A DNA stretch of 64,000 bases from Streptomyces sp. Sge12 (GCF_002080455.1 NZ_CP020555.1:7554501-7618500); one strand, 5' to 3'; positions 17,804-26,404 are shown, counted from the stretch's first letter. A program made the numbers and translations. The notes: a model not told the origin generated them from the sequence alone.

Positions 17804-18210
17804 CGCCCCGCCCACCGGTCGCGGTCCCCATCCTGCGTCTGGGGGACGTCCTGGTGACCGGCTTCCTCGACAACCTCGACGACCGGACCGCGGTCGCGTT
17901 CAGCCTGGAACTCACCGAACGCATCGCGCAGGACAGGGCCCGCGGTGTGCTCATCGACATCTCCCGTCTGGAGATCATCGACTCTTTCGCGGCCCGCACC
18001 CTCATGGAAGTCACCGCCATGGCCCGCCTGATGGGAGCCCGGCTGATTGTGGCCGGCATGCGGCCCGCGGTGGCCGTCACGCTCGTCGAGCTGGGCCTGG
18101 AACTCACCGGAGTCGAAACCGCTGTCCACGCAGAACAGGCCATGTCCGTTCTGGGATGGCATTCGAGCCAGCAGCCCCTGAAGGGGGCCCCATATGACAC
18201 AGCGAGCTGA
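17800..18210 (+). CDS. rsbS: RsbS-type single-domain STAS protein
   Basis: 136 aa, only a STAS domain. The GTG start overlaps the rsbR stop by 4 nt (GTGA), which fixes it. The LIDISRLEIIDSFA motif carries Ser62, the position phosphorylated by RsbT in characterised stressosomes. It would form the core scaffold with RsbR and hold RsbT. The 3' end overlaps the rsbT start. Confidence 0.9.
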   Translation: MTPRPPVAVPILRLGDVLVTGFLDNLDDRTAVAFSLELTERIAQDRARGVLIDISRLEIIDSFAARTLMEVTAMARLMGARLIVAGMRPAVAVTLVELGLELTGVETAVHAEQAMSVLGWHSSQQPLKGAPYDTAS

Positions 18211-18667
18211 CAGCGTCCACGCACCCGCATCCGCCCCTCCCGCCCCACCCATTCCCGATGAGCCCGCCGATCCCGTGCAGCTCGCTCTGCGTACTGAGGA
18301 GGACCTGCTGTCGGTCCGCCATGCAGTACGTGCCGCGAGCCTCGAAGCCGGCTTCGGGATCGTGGACCAGACACGGGTGGTCACCGCCGCCAGTGAACTG
18401 GCCCGCAACGCCTACGTTCACGGCGGAGGAGGAACGCTGGTGATCGAGCACCCGCGCCAGGACGGCAGACGAGGACTGCGGCTGACGATCACCGACAGCG
18501 GCCCCGGGATCGGCGACATCCAGCAAGCCCTCGCCGACGGGTTCACGACCGGCGGCGGACTCGGCCACGGCCTGGGCGGCGCGAAACGCCTGATGGACGA
18601 CTTCGCCGTGCAGAGCACGCCAGGTCAGGGCACGACGGTGACGGTCACCCGATGGGCACGCCCGTGA
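18194..18667 (+). CDS. rsbT: RsbT-type GHKL serine/threonine kinase
   Basis: 157 aa. ATG overlaps the end of rsbS; AAGGGGG lies upstream. A Pro/Ala-rich N-terminal extension of about 25 residues precedes the HATPase_c fold: N-box ELARNAYVHGG with Asn72 intact, G1 box DSGPGIG with Asp101, and glycine-rich lid GGGLGHGLGG. By analogy it phosphorylates RsbS and RsbR, then activates a PP2C phosphatase. The following gene starts inside its 3' end. Confidence 0.9.
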   Translation: MTQRADSVHAPASAPPAPPIPDEPADPVQLALRTEEDLLSVRHAVRAASLEAGFGIVDQTRVVTAASELARNAYVHGGGGTLVIEHPRQDGRRGLRLTITDSGPGIGDIQQALADGFTTGGGLGHGLGGAKRLMDDFAVQSTPGQGTTVTVTRWARP

Positions 18668-19683
18668 CCCTGCCTTTCGCGGCCCCGACCGCGTACATCC
18701 GAATCGACCACTACAGCGCCGTACACCTTGCGGCGGAAACCGCCCGCACCGCCGCGAAGGCGTGCGGCCTCTCCGGTGCCCTACCGGACCGGGCTGCGGT
18801 CGTCGCCTCCGAACTCGCAAGCAGCGTGGTCAAACACGCCACCGACGGCGCCCTCTACATCCAGCCGCTCCCGCTGGGCGGCGGCCTGGAGATCCTTGCC
18901 GCCGACCACGGCCCCGGCATGCCGCAACTCCAGCGGTGCCTCACCGACGGATACAGCACCACCAGCACCCTCGGCGCCGGCCTCGGCGCAGTCAAGCGCA
19001 TCGCGACGTCCTTCGCGATCGAGACCCACCCCGGCACCGGAACCCTGGCCTGCGCCCGACTGGCTCTCCCCGGCGACCTGCAAGCCGCCCGACAGGAGAC
19101 AGGACTCGTCTGCCTGCCCGCTGACAAGGAAGCGCAAAGCGGAGACACCGCCGCGGTCCTGGAGACCGGCACAGTCCGCACCGCGGCCGTCATCGACGGA
19201 CTGGGCCACGGCCCCGAGGCCGCCGAAGCCGCCCGAAGCGCTCTGCGTTCCTTCCACGCCGCCGCCGAAGCGCCCCTCCCCGACATCCTGACCGCCATGC
19301 ACCGAGCCTTGCGCCACAGCCGGGGCGCCGCGGTCGGCATCACCCGCCTGTACGTCGACCGGGCCGAATACTGCGGCATCGGCAACGTACGCCTGGTCAC
19401 CCTCTCCCACCAGCAGGTGCACGACCGCGTGAGTGGCCAGCCCGGCGTTGTCGGCTGGCGCATGCCCGCTCCGTCGGTGCGCCGGCTTCGCCTGCCGCCA
19501 GGAACAACGATCCTCATGCACACCGACGGCATCGACCCGCGGTGCTCGCACACCCCTTCGGACTTCACACTGCGCCTGCCCGTTCCGCTGCTCGCGGCAG
19601 CGATCGCACACCGTTACCGCCGCTTTCAGGACGACGCCACCGTGCTGACGGCCCGCCCGCGACGGGAGGCCTCGTGCACCTGA
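18652..19683 (+). CDS. HATPase plus SpoIIE/PP2C fusion (RsbX-like) with altered N-box
   Basis: 343 aa. ATG at 18652 overlaps rsbT; a GTG at 18664 is an alternative. Residues 20-135 are a GHKL ATPase-like domain: the G1 box ADHGPGM (Asp85) is intact, but the N-box reads ELASSVVKHA, with Ser58 where Mg-binding Asn is expected. Residues 150-343 are a PP2C/SpoIIE domain with VIDGLGHG and a DDATVL end, like RsbX. Phosphatase activity looks intact; kinase activity is doubtful. RsbX removes phosphates from RsbR/RsbS to reset the stressosome. The stop overlaps the next GTG. Confidence 0.9.
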   Translation: MGTPVTLPFAAPTAYIRIDHYSAVHLAAETARTAAKACGLSGALPDRAAVVASELASSVVKHATDGALYIQPLPLGGGLEILAADHGPGMPQLQRCLTDGYSTTSTLGAGLGAVKRIATSFAIETHPGTGTLACARLALPGDLQAARQETGLVCLPADKEAQSGDTAAVLETGTVRTAAVIDGLGHGPEAAEAARSALRSFHAAAEAPLPDILTAMHRALRHSRGAAVGITRLYVDRAEYCGIGNVRLVTLSHQQVHDRVSGQPGVVGWRMPAPSVRRLRLPPGTTILMHTDGIDPRCSHTPSDFTLRLPVPLLAAAIAHRYRRFQDDATVLTARPRREASCT

Positions 19684-20936
19684 ACCGCTATGCCACGTCG
19701 GCCTCGCTCCGCCAGGCGGTCAGGTCCCTGGCCCGGGACCATCGGCTGCCGGCAGATGTCCGCGGCCGCCTGGTGCTGTCGGTGACCGACCTCGCCGAAC
19801 CCGAGTTCCGTGCCGGCCGGTCCGTCGCTCTCACCGCGTCGTGCGAGAGCGGACCGGGCGACGGAGGCCTGCTGACCGTCACCTTCCATGCGTCCCGGAT
19901 CGCAGGATCTGTCGTTCCCGGCGATCTGCCCCTTCCCGCACCGGCGATCTCCGGTCATACGGCGACCTGGCACATCTCGACGCCTGCCGTCGACCCGCCG
20001 TGTACGGACGATCACCGCTTGGCGCCCTCGCCCGTCGGCTCGCAGGTACCGCCGACCGTCGAATCGTGCGACAGCGACGAGGAAATGCGCGCCGCGCTCG
20101 CCCGGGCCGACAGCCTTACCGCCGAATACCGTCTCCTCAAGCACGAACTCGCCGAGACCAACGCCGGAGTCGTCGCCCTCTACGTGCAGCTCGAGGAGCA
20201 GGACGAGCGGCTGCGCCAGGCGTACGGAGAGGTCCTGCGGGAATTCGAGGACGCCCTGCGGCCACCGCCACCTGTCGTCGCGGGCCTCCAGCTCGCGGTC
20301 CACTACGCGCCCGCCGACCCCACCGCCCCCACGGGCGGCGACCTCTACGACTGGTTCATCCTGCCCGACGGCACCCTCCACATCACCGTCGTGGACGCGG
20401 TCGGCCACGGCGTACGCAGTACCCGCAGCGCCCTCAACGTCACCCACGCCGTGCGAACCCTGGCCCTCGAAGGCCATCCGCTGCAGTCGATCCTGGCCCG
20501 CACCCACGACATCCTCATGCCGTTCGACCCGAAACTGATGGCGACCGTGCTCCTGGTTCGACTCGATCCCGCCAGCGGAGAAATGCAGATCGCCAACGGA
20601 AGCCATCCGCCCGCGCTGCTGGTGCGTGCCGACGGCAGCGCGCAGTATCTCCAGGTGCGTGGCCGCGGCATCGGGTTCCCCTTTCCCGGAAGCGACGACG
20701 TCCTGTCCATGCCCCTCGCCCCGGGAGATCTCCTACTCCTCTACACCGACGGCCTCACGGAAAGCCGCAAAGACCTGCTGGAGGGTGAGATCCGGCTGGT
20801 CCAGGCCGCCCAGACCCACGCCCACCGCACCGTGGCCGAGATCCCTTCCGCCATCGCTGCCGACATGCACACCATCGTTCTCCACGCGGATGACACCCTG
20901 GCCATGGCGTTTCGCCGCAGCCTTCCGCCTCCTTAG
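19674..20936 (+). CDS. RsbU-like PP2C phosphatase (420 aa)
   Basis: GTG at 19674 has a close RBS (GGGAGG, 4 nt spacing) and overlaps the previous stop. Residues 1-110 are a degenerate GHKL-like N-terminal region. A coiled coil follows (about 130-195, heptads around LKHELAETNAGVVALY), then a SpoIIE phosphatase domain from about 205 with GGDLYDW, VVDAVGHGVRS and a final DDTLAM, so the metal-binding Asp residues are present. It probably receives RsbT and dephosphorylates an anti-anti-sigma factor that is not encoded in this window. Last gene of the operon. Confidence 0.9.
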   Translation: MHLNRYATSASLRQAVRSLARDHRLPADVRGRLVLSVTDLAEPEFRAGRSVALTASCESGPGDGGLLTVTFHASRIAGSVVPGDLPLPAPAISGHTATWHISTPAVDPPCTDDHRLAPSPVGSQVPPTVESCDSDEEMRAALARADSLTAEYRLLKHELAETNAGVVALYVQLEEQDERLRQAYGEVLREFEDALRPPPPVVAGLQLAVHYAPADPTAPTGGDLYDWFILPDGTLHITVVDAVGHGVRSTRSALNVTHAVRTLALEGHPLQSILARTHDILMPFDPKLMATVLLVRLDPASGEMQIANGSHPPALLVRADGSAQYLQVRGRGIGFPFPGSDDVLSMPLAPGDLLLLYTDGLTESRKDLLEGEIRLVQAAQTHAHRTVAEIPSAIAADMHTIVLHADDTLAMAFRRSLPPP

Positions 20937-21029
20937 CCTTCCGCCTCCTTGAACAATGACAAGCCCGTTGCGAGAGCGTGTTCTGCCTCCTGCCGTTCTC
21001 CGACCGGTGACTCTCGGCTAGCCTCATAC

Positions 21030-21049
21030 CCAGCGGCGCAAGCCGCTGG
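21030..21049 (+). terminator. 8-bp hairpin with GCAA tetraloop
   Basis: Arms 21030-21037 and 21042-21049 are exact complements around a stable GNRA-type loop (GCAA). It lies 94 bp after the stressosome operon and 90 bp before the MarR gene, so it may end the operon or act in the MarR leader. Confidence 0.5.
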
Positions 21050-21138
21050 ACCGGACCTCCCCGACTCCGGGCGGGTCCGGCCGGCCCCGTTCCCGCCGCA
21101 CGCCGGCTCCCAGCTCGTCCAGCGAGAGGTACCAACAG

Positions 21139-21690
21139 GTGCTCGACAACGAGGCGACTGACAAACAGGTACCCGGGTGGCCGGGCGAGGAAATGCCCCG
21201 CATCGCGCCATCGGTCAGCCGCGAACAAGTGGCCCTTGAGGCGTGCAGGCTTCTGGAAATGCTGGAGGTGCTCTGGGGTCGAAGCGGAGAAGCCTCGAGC
21301 CTCCCTCCGGTCTCCCCGTCGCAGCTCCGCGTGCTGACCGTGATCGAAAAATGGGACGGCGTGAACCTGCGCGACCTCGGCGAAGCGCTCGGCTCCACGC
21401 CGCCTTCGGTCAGCCGTCTGTGCGACCGGCTGGAAGCGGCGGGCCTCATCCAGCGCTCTCGCGGGACGGCCAACCGCCGTGAAGTCGAACTCAGACTGAG
21501 CCCCGGCGGACACAGGGCGCTCAAACAGATGCGCGCCTGGCGATCGGGTGAGATCGAGGCCGTCCTGACGAGGGTCCCCGAAGCAGACCTCGGAGCTCTG
21601 GCCGAAAGCCTGCAGACTTTCCGCACTGCGGCACGCCTCCACATAGGCCCCGAGGAGACCGGACACAGCACGGGCAGCAGAACCGCCTGA
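21139..21690 (+). CDS. MarR-family regulator A
   Basis: 183 aa; GTG start with GAGAGG about 8 nt upstream. Winged-helix signature: LRDLGEALGSTPPSVSRLCDRLEAAGLIQR, then a wing with RREVELRLS. Long N-terminal helix region (residues 1-55). It is followed by a PP2C phosphatase on the same strand, and a homologous MarR/PP2C pair lies opposite, so it probably controls phosphatase expression. The ligand is not evident. Confidence 0.88.
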   Translation: MLDNEATDKQVPGWPGEEMPRIAPSVSREQVALEACRLLEMLEVLWGRSGEASSLPPVSPSQLRVLTVIEKWDGVNLRDLGEALGSTPPSVSRLCDRLEAAGLIQRSRGTANRREVELRLSPGGHRALKQMRAWRSGEIEAVLTRVPEADLGALAESLQTFRTAARLHIGPEETGHSTGSRTA

Positions 21691-21860
21691 CAGCCCGCCC
21701 GACAAGACAAAAGCCGCCGAGCGACCGGCACACCCTCACAGGTTGCACCCGTCCGACCCCGCTCCGCACCCCGCTGCGGGGCGTGAACACGACACGCACC
21801 CGGCTGGGCAGCTGGACTTCACGCCGACGGGGGCACATGCAGGTCATGAGGGAAAAGGCC

Positions 21861-23057
21861 ATGAGAAACCGTTCAGAAGTCTGGCTCGGTGCCGCGGAGA
21901 GCGCGCTGAGGGCCGCGCCCCCTACCGCGCTCCTGCCGGCGGCCGGCCGCCTGCTGGCCACCTACCTGCAGGCGAGCGAGGTGACCCTGCTGCTGGCGGA
22001 CTACGGCCTTTCCGTCCTCCAACCGGTCACGCAGCTGCCCCACACCGGATCCCAGGTCCCGGTCCGCGACGGCTCGGCGGCCGGCCGGGCTTTCGCCGCC
22101 CAGGCGCCGGTCGTCGAGGTCACCGACGCCCCCGGCATCGTGATCGCCCACCTGCCGGTCACCGTGCGCGGCGACCACCTGGGCGTGCTCTCCGTGCGCC
22201 TTCCCGAGCCCGCCGAGGGTGCTCTGCGCACGCTGGAACTCGCCGCCTTCGCCACAGCCCTGGGGCATGAGCTGATCGTGGCCGAACGGGACACCGACCT
22301 CTACCTGCAGGCCCGCCGCCGTCGGCGCCTCACCCTGGCCGCCGAGATGCAGTGGCAGCTTCTTCCGGGCCGCGGACTGAGCCGACAGGAGTACACCCTC
22401 GGCGCCCACCTGGAACCGGCCTACGCCATCGGCGGGGACAACTTCGACTGGAACACCACCGACGATGTCTTGACTGTCACGTGCACCGACGGTCAGGGGC
22501 ACGGCATCGACGCCGCCCTGCTGACGAACCTCGCCGTCAGTGCACTGCGCAACGCCCGCCGCGCCGGCGTCCCCCTCGAAGAGCAGGCCTCTCTCGCCAG
22601 CGAGGCGGTGTATGCCCAGTACGGCGGGAAACGCAGCGCACCGACGTTGCTGCTCAGCCTTGACCTGGGCACAGGCTCAGGCCAGGCCGTGGACGCCGGC
22701 TCCCCGCAGGTGTTCCGGGTACGCGACAGCCTGGTGGAACGGGTGGCCCTCGAAACCCAGACCCCGCTGGGAATGTTCCAGGAGACCGAGTACCGCAAGA
22801 CGCCCTTCAGTGTCGCCCCGGGGGACCGGCTGGTCATCGTCAGCAGCGGCGTGCATGGTTCCCAGGGCCAGGACGGCCGTGCCTTCGGTGAGCGCGCCCT
22901 GCGCGAGACCATAGCCGCCACCCAGAGATCCTCGACTCAGGAAACCGCCCAGGCACTCGTCGACGGGCTCGTGCAGTACCACGGAGGCAGCGACCTCACT
23001 CAGGACGCGGCGGTGATCTGCCTGGACTGGCGGGGAAGGCAGCCTCTCGAGGCCTGA
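21861..23057 (+). CDS. PP2C/SpoIIE phosphatase A with GAF-like sensor
   Basis: 398 aa from the ATG at 21861, chosen for the GAGGGAAAAGG RBS; in-frame starts at 21783, 21837 and 21849 are possible. Residues 1-150 resemble a GAF-type sensor (LLLADYGLSVLQPVT, LPVTVRGDHLGVLSVRLP). Residues 170-398 are the phosphatase, with GGDNFDW, CTDGQGHGIDAALLTNLAV and a final DAAVICLDW. The metal-binding Asp residues appear complete. Close paralogue of the protein at 23782-24966. Confidence 0.9.
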   Translation: MRNRSEVWLGAAESALRAAPPTALLPAAGRLLATYLQASEVTLLLADYGLSVLQPVTQLPHTGSQVPVRDGSAAGRAFAAQAPVVEVTDAPGIVIAHLPVTVRGDHLGVLSVRLPEPAEGALRTLELAAFATALGHELIVAERDTDLYLQARRRRRLTLAAEMQWQLLPGRGLSRQEYTLGAHLEPAYAIGGDNFDWNTTDDVLTVTCTDGQGHGIDAALLTNLAVSALRNARRAGVPLEEQASLASEAVYAQYGGKRSAPTLLLSLDLGTGSGQAVDAGSPQVFRVRDSLVERVALETQTPLGMFQETEYRKTPFSVAPGDRLVIVSSGVHGSQGQDGRAFGERALRETIAATQRSSTQETAQALVDGLVQYHGGSDLTQDAAVICLDWRGRQPLEA

Positions 23058-23109
23058 GCACTGCGTCGTACCTCATCAGCGGCGCCCGCCGGCAGACGGA
23101 CTCCACGCC

Positions 23110-23121
23110 GGGGGGGGGGGG
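23110..23121. repeat. Run of 12 G between convergent genes
   Basis: Uninterrupted G12 in the 81 bp between the convergent PP2C (stop at 23057) and MarR (stop at 23139) genes. Such runs slip in replication and are error-prone in sequencing. It is not in a coding frame. Confidence 0.85.
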
Positions 23122-23138
23122 GAGAGAACCCCGCGCGC

Positions 23139-23621
23139 TCACTGCCTGCGGTCAGGCGGGGCCGTTTCTGCTGCCCGGGTGAAGGCTCGCAGACCGCTCA
23201 GGAGCTCCTGGCACTGCTCGACCGGTACATGTCCGAGAACCTCATAGATCGCTCGGCTGCGCTGGACCAGCAGTACGTCGATGGCCTGGCGACCGTGCTC
23301 GGTCAGTGTCAGGACGATCTCACGTCGGTCGGAGTCGGCGCGGTCGCGGCGCAGCAGCCCGGCGGCCTCCAGCCGGTCGCAGAGCCTGCTGGTAGCGGGA
23401 GCCGTCGCGGCGATTTCCTCGGACAGGCGGGTGAGATTGATCCCGGGCGAACCCCGTACCCCCACCAGCGCCCGCAGCTGCAGAGCCGACAGGCGCGGAG
23501 GAGCGCTCTGAGCCGCCCGCTCCCAGAGGTCCATCAAGGCCCCAGCAGCCTCGGCCACCCCGCAGGCCATCTCGTACAGCGGATCTTCGGGCGGTTCCGC
23601 ACGGCTCACTGTTGGCGTCAC
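23139..23621 (-). CDS. MarR-family regulator B
   Basis: 160 aa; start at 23621 with TAGGGAGTGACGCC upstream. Winged helix with LTRLSEEIAATAPATSRLCD, RLEAAGLLRRD and RREIVLTLTEHG, clearly related to regulator A at 21139 (shared SRLCDRLEAAGL). Downstream of, and on the same strand as, PP2C B (160 bp gap). It probably regulates that gene; the perfect palindrome at 25114 is a likely operator. Confidence 0.9.
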   Translation of the reverse strand: MTPTVSRAEPPEDPLYEMACGVAEAAGALMDLWERAAQSAPPRLSALQLRALVGVRGSPGINLTRLSEEIAATAPATSRLCDRLEAAGLLRRDRADSDRREIVLTLTEHGRQAIDVLLVQRSRAIYEVLGHVPVEQCQELLSGLRAFTRAAETAPPDRRQ

Positions 23622-23781
23622 TCCCTAGGCAGATGCCGGTCCCTTCAGGAAGGCGCCGCCGGTGACAGGTTCTAGATCTGAACGGATATGCCTCGTCTGC
23701 CCCCTGCCAGGAAATTATCCCCGCCGCGCGCAACATGCGCCCCGCCACGCAGCCACGGTGCCGCCGTGTCCCGCGTACGTC

Positions 23782-24966
23782 TCAGCTCGCGGCGGCCCGA
23801 CCGAACCAGTCCATGCACAGGACCATCGCATCGTCATCGGCGTCGGCGGCCCGGTAGGCCGTCAGTTCCTCGAGGATCGCCCGGGGTACCGCGGCGGCCG
23901 GCAGCAAGCTGGTGGCCTGGATCGCCCGGGCCAGAGCACGCTCGCTGTACGCCTCACCCCCCGCGCTTGCGGCCGCATACACCCCGTCACTTACGAAGAC
24001 CAACCGGTCACCGGGCAGGGCCTGAAACTCCTGCGCGGTGTACGGCGACTCCTCGAACATCCCCAAGGGGAACTGCGCCTCGAACTCGAGGCGCTCCACG
24101 CACCTGTTCCGGTACCGCCACAGCTGGGGAGACCCGGCATCGACGACCTGCGCGCGCCCGGAGTTCAGCTCGAAGGACAAAAGGAGGGTGGATACGTACT
24201 CGCGCCCCCGGTACTGCCCGTAGAGGGCCTGGTCGGCCAGCGCCGCCTGGTCGGCGATGCCGACACCGGCACGCCGGGCGTTGCGCAGCGCATTGACGGC
24301 AAGATTGGTCAGGAGCGAAGCCCGGATCCCTTCCCCCATGCCATTGGTCACCGTGAGGGTGAGGGTCTCGGCGCTGGTGGACCAGTCGAAGTTGTCCCCG
24401 TGGATGTCGTACGCCGGCTCCAGCTGAGCTCCGATGGCGTACTCCGGCCGGGAGCATGCCCGTGCCGGCAGTAGCTGCCACTGCATCTCGGCCGCCAGGG
24501 TGAGACGGCTCGCACGGCGGGCCTGGAGATACAGATCGGTGTCGCGTTCGGCCACGACGATCTCGTGCCCCAGCAGCTCTGCCAGGTCGGTCAGCTCGCC
24601 GACGGTCTCGGAGGTACACGCATCCTTTGGCATGCGCACCGTGAGGATGCCCAGGCGATCGCCGCGGACGGTCACCGGCAGGTGAAGGTCCACGGCACCG
24701 TCCTGCGCCGCGTATTGCCCGTACGGCTCCTGACTGCCGAACGCGCGGCCCTCCGAGCTGGCGTGAACAGGCAGCGGCTCCGCCGTGTACGGCAGAGCGG
24801 TCACCGGCTGCAGGACGGTGAGGCTGTAGTCGGCCATAAGGAGTTCTACCTCCAGCGCGCGGAAATGCTCCATCAGGGCAGCGCGCACCGTGCGGAAGAG
24901 GTCGTGAGGCGCCGCCGTGCGCAGCGCACGTTCCACGGCCAGGAAGTTCGTCATGGTCAGGGTCAT
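23782..24966 (-). CDS. PP2C/SpoIIE-fold protein B, likely pseudophosphatase
   Basis: 394 aa from the ATG at 24966, the start that matches paralogue A. Sensor region MADYSLTVLQPVTALPYT and LPVTVRGDRLGILTVRMP; phosphatase fold with HGDNFDWST, VTNGMGEGIRASLLTNLAV and a final DDAMVLCMDW. Where paralogue A has CTDGQGHG, this protein has VTNGMGEG, so the metal-binding Asp is Asn and the His is Glu. It may bind partners without catalysis, or use a different metal geometry. The frame stays open up to the palindrome at 25114. Confidence 0.9.
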   Translation of the reverse strand: MTLTMTNFLAVERALRTAAPHDLFRTVRAALMEHFRALEVELLMADYSLTVLQPVTALPYTAEPLPVHASSEGRAFGSQEPYGQYAAQDGAVDLHLPVTVRGDRLGILTVRMPKDACTSETVGELTDLAELLGHEIVVAERDTDLYLQARRASRLTLAAEMQWQLLPARACSRPEYAIGAQLEPAYDIHGDNFDWSTSAETLTLTVTNGMGEGIRASLLTNLAVNALRNARRAGVGIADQAALADQALYGQYRGREYVSTLLLSFELNSGRAQVVDAGSPQLWRYRNRCVERLEFEAQFPLGMFEESPYTAQEFQALPGDRLVFVSDGVYAAASAGGEAYSERALARAIQATSLLPAAAVPRAILEELTAYRAADADDDAMVLCMDWFGRAAAS

Positions 24967-25113
24967 TTCTTCGAGAAGCGCTGGTTGGGTCAGCAGACAT
25001 CCTCGGATGGACCACTGGATGCGGCGATCGTCTTCAGGAAGTGCCCGTACACCGGCAGATCCTGAGACCGTCCTGTCCCGTTTCGTTCCGAGCCGGTATG
25101 TGCCTCTGCCGAC

Positions 25114-25135
25114 ATAGTTGTCATGTGACAACTAT
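25114..25135. promoter_or_regulatory. Perfect 22-bp palindrome, MarR-type operator
   Basis: Arms 25114-25123 (ATAGTTGTCA) and 25126-25135 (TGACAACTAT) with a 2-nt centre. TTGTCAnnTGACAA fits the usual MarR operator style. It lies about 150 bp upstream of PP2C B, next to two MarR genes, in otherwise GC-rich sequence. Confidence 0.75.
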
Positions 25136-25932
25136 CAACTCTACCGTCTTTCGCGGCCAGAGAGCGGAACGTGCGTTGAGCAGTGGGTCCTCACAAGGGG
25201 AGTTCGCGCGGGCTGCTCCCCAGGCACGATCACGGCACCGGCTCGAGGTCGGGGCCACCGGCTTGAAGGCGTTGCGGACGAGCAGGCTGTCTCGGGGACT
25301 TCGCCGGCGAGGGTGAAGGTGAGGGGGCGCCGTCGTTGTGGGCCGGAAGGCTTTCCGCCGCCCCCAGCCCCTCGGACCTGCTCATCTTTTGCACCCCCAC
25401 GCGTCGACCGGCGCCGACGAGACCGGGGCGCAGCGATCACTGTAAAGGGTGTTCGGTAACCCCTGTTGTCGTGGAGCCGGATGGGTCTGCAGGGCCTCTC
25501 GGAGGCTGCCCGTAGCCGGGACCGGACACGGCATCCTGGCTCGCGCCCCGGTCGACGACCACCTCGACGGCTGGGTACGGCAGGCGGTCACGGGCCGGCC
25601 GCTCCACGCCGAGCTCGGCGAAGGACGGGGGTGCGCTTGCCGTGGCGCCGGTGTTGGACGGCGAGCCGTACCCCGGTGCGGGAAGGGGTACGTCGGGGAG
25701 GTGTTCGTTTTGTCCTCGGCAGGGGATGCCGTCGCCCTGATGCGCGCTGTCGGCGAGTGGCCAGAACCGCATCCTCCTGGTGACAACCAGCGAGTCCCGG
25801 CGCCCGGGCCTCCGCCCGGGTACTGTGCTGCTGGCGGATCGCCCGACCGACGAGGGGACTGAGTCGTGCTGACCACCACGCATCCCCCGTAGGTACCTCT
25901 GGAAAGCCCGGAGGGCCCTACGGAGGCTTTCG
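25136..25932. other. Intergenic, no intact gene (about 800 bp)
   Basis: No RBS-supported gene. A 42-codon frame ending at 25872 on the plus strand (RILLVTTSESRRPG, then VLLADRPTDEGTESC) has about 86% GC3 and may be the tail of a lost gene, but it has no start. Confidence 0.45.
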
Positions 25933-26292
25933 ATGTCCCGAACGGTCCGCACGACTCCCAGGCAACTCCGCGTCCAGGACGACGCTTCGGAGTCCATGTC
26001 TCTCTACGACCTGCGCTACACGCACGCCGAACTGGCCCGGGCCTCGCGCGAAGGCCGTCGCCCCGTCCCGGCGAAGACACTGCGCCGGATCACCTCCTGG
26101 CAGTGGATGGTGCTCGACTGCAGAGACGGCTCGTTCTCGACCGAGATCGCTACGGCGGAACGCCGGGCTCGGCTCCAGAGCCGACTTGAGGCTCAGCGGA
26201 TCCGCGGACTGCACCACGGCGGCCACGACCTCGACGGCGCAGACATACCTCCGGTGCGCCACCGTCACGGCGGGCTCTGGGACGCTTGGTAG
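25933..26292 (+). CDS. Hypothetical protein (119 aa)
   Basis: ATG with a good RBS (ACGGAGGC) upstream. Basic N-terminus MSRTVRTTPRQLRV, helical middle (YDLRYTHAELARASREG), then LRRITSWQWMVLDCRDG and a His/Gly-rich tail (RGLHHGGHDLDGADIPP). No membrane segment or known motif. Small soluble protein of unknown role; codon bias is host-like. Confidence 0.65.
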   Translation: MSRTVRTTPRQLRVQDDASESMSLYDLRYTHAELARASREGRRPVPAKTLRRITSWQWMVLDCRDGSFSTEIATAERRARLQSRLEAQRIRGLHHGGHDLDGADIPPVRHRHGGLWDAW

Positions 26293-26305
26293 TCACGAAG
26301 CGCCC

Positions 26306-26404
26306 GGACTGACCGTCCCGCTCACCGCGGGCGGTGAAGAGCCGGAATGCCTCTTCGGGCGGAAGCGGGACGTCCAGCGCGGCGCTCAGGACACGACGGT
26401 TCAC
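26306..26404 (-). pseudogene. 5' fragment of an SRPBCC/AHSA1-type gene
   Basis: GTG at 26404 with an intact GGAGG RBS. It encodes about 33 residues (VLSAALDVPLPPEEAFRLFT, then ARGERD) typical of the first strand and helix of SRPBCC proteins. After about 26306 the frame continues into unrelated sequence. The rest of the gene is missing. Confidence 0.55.
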
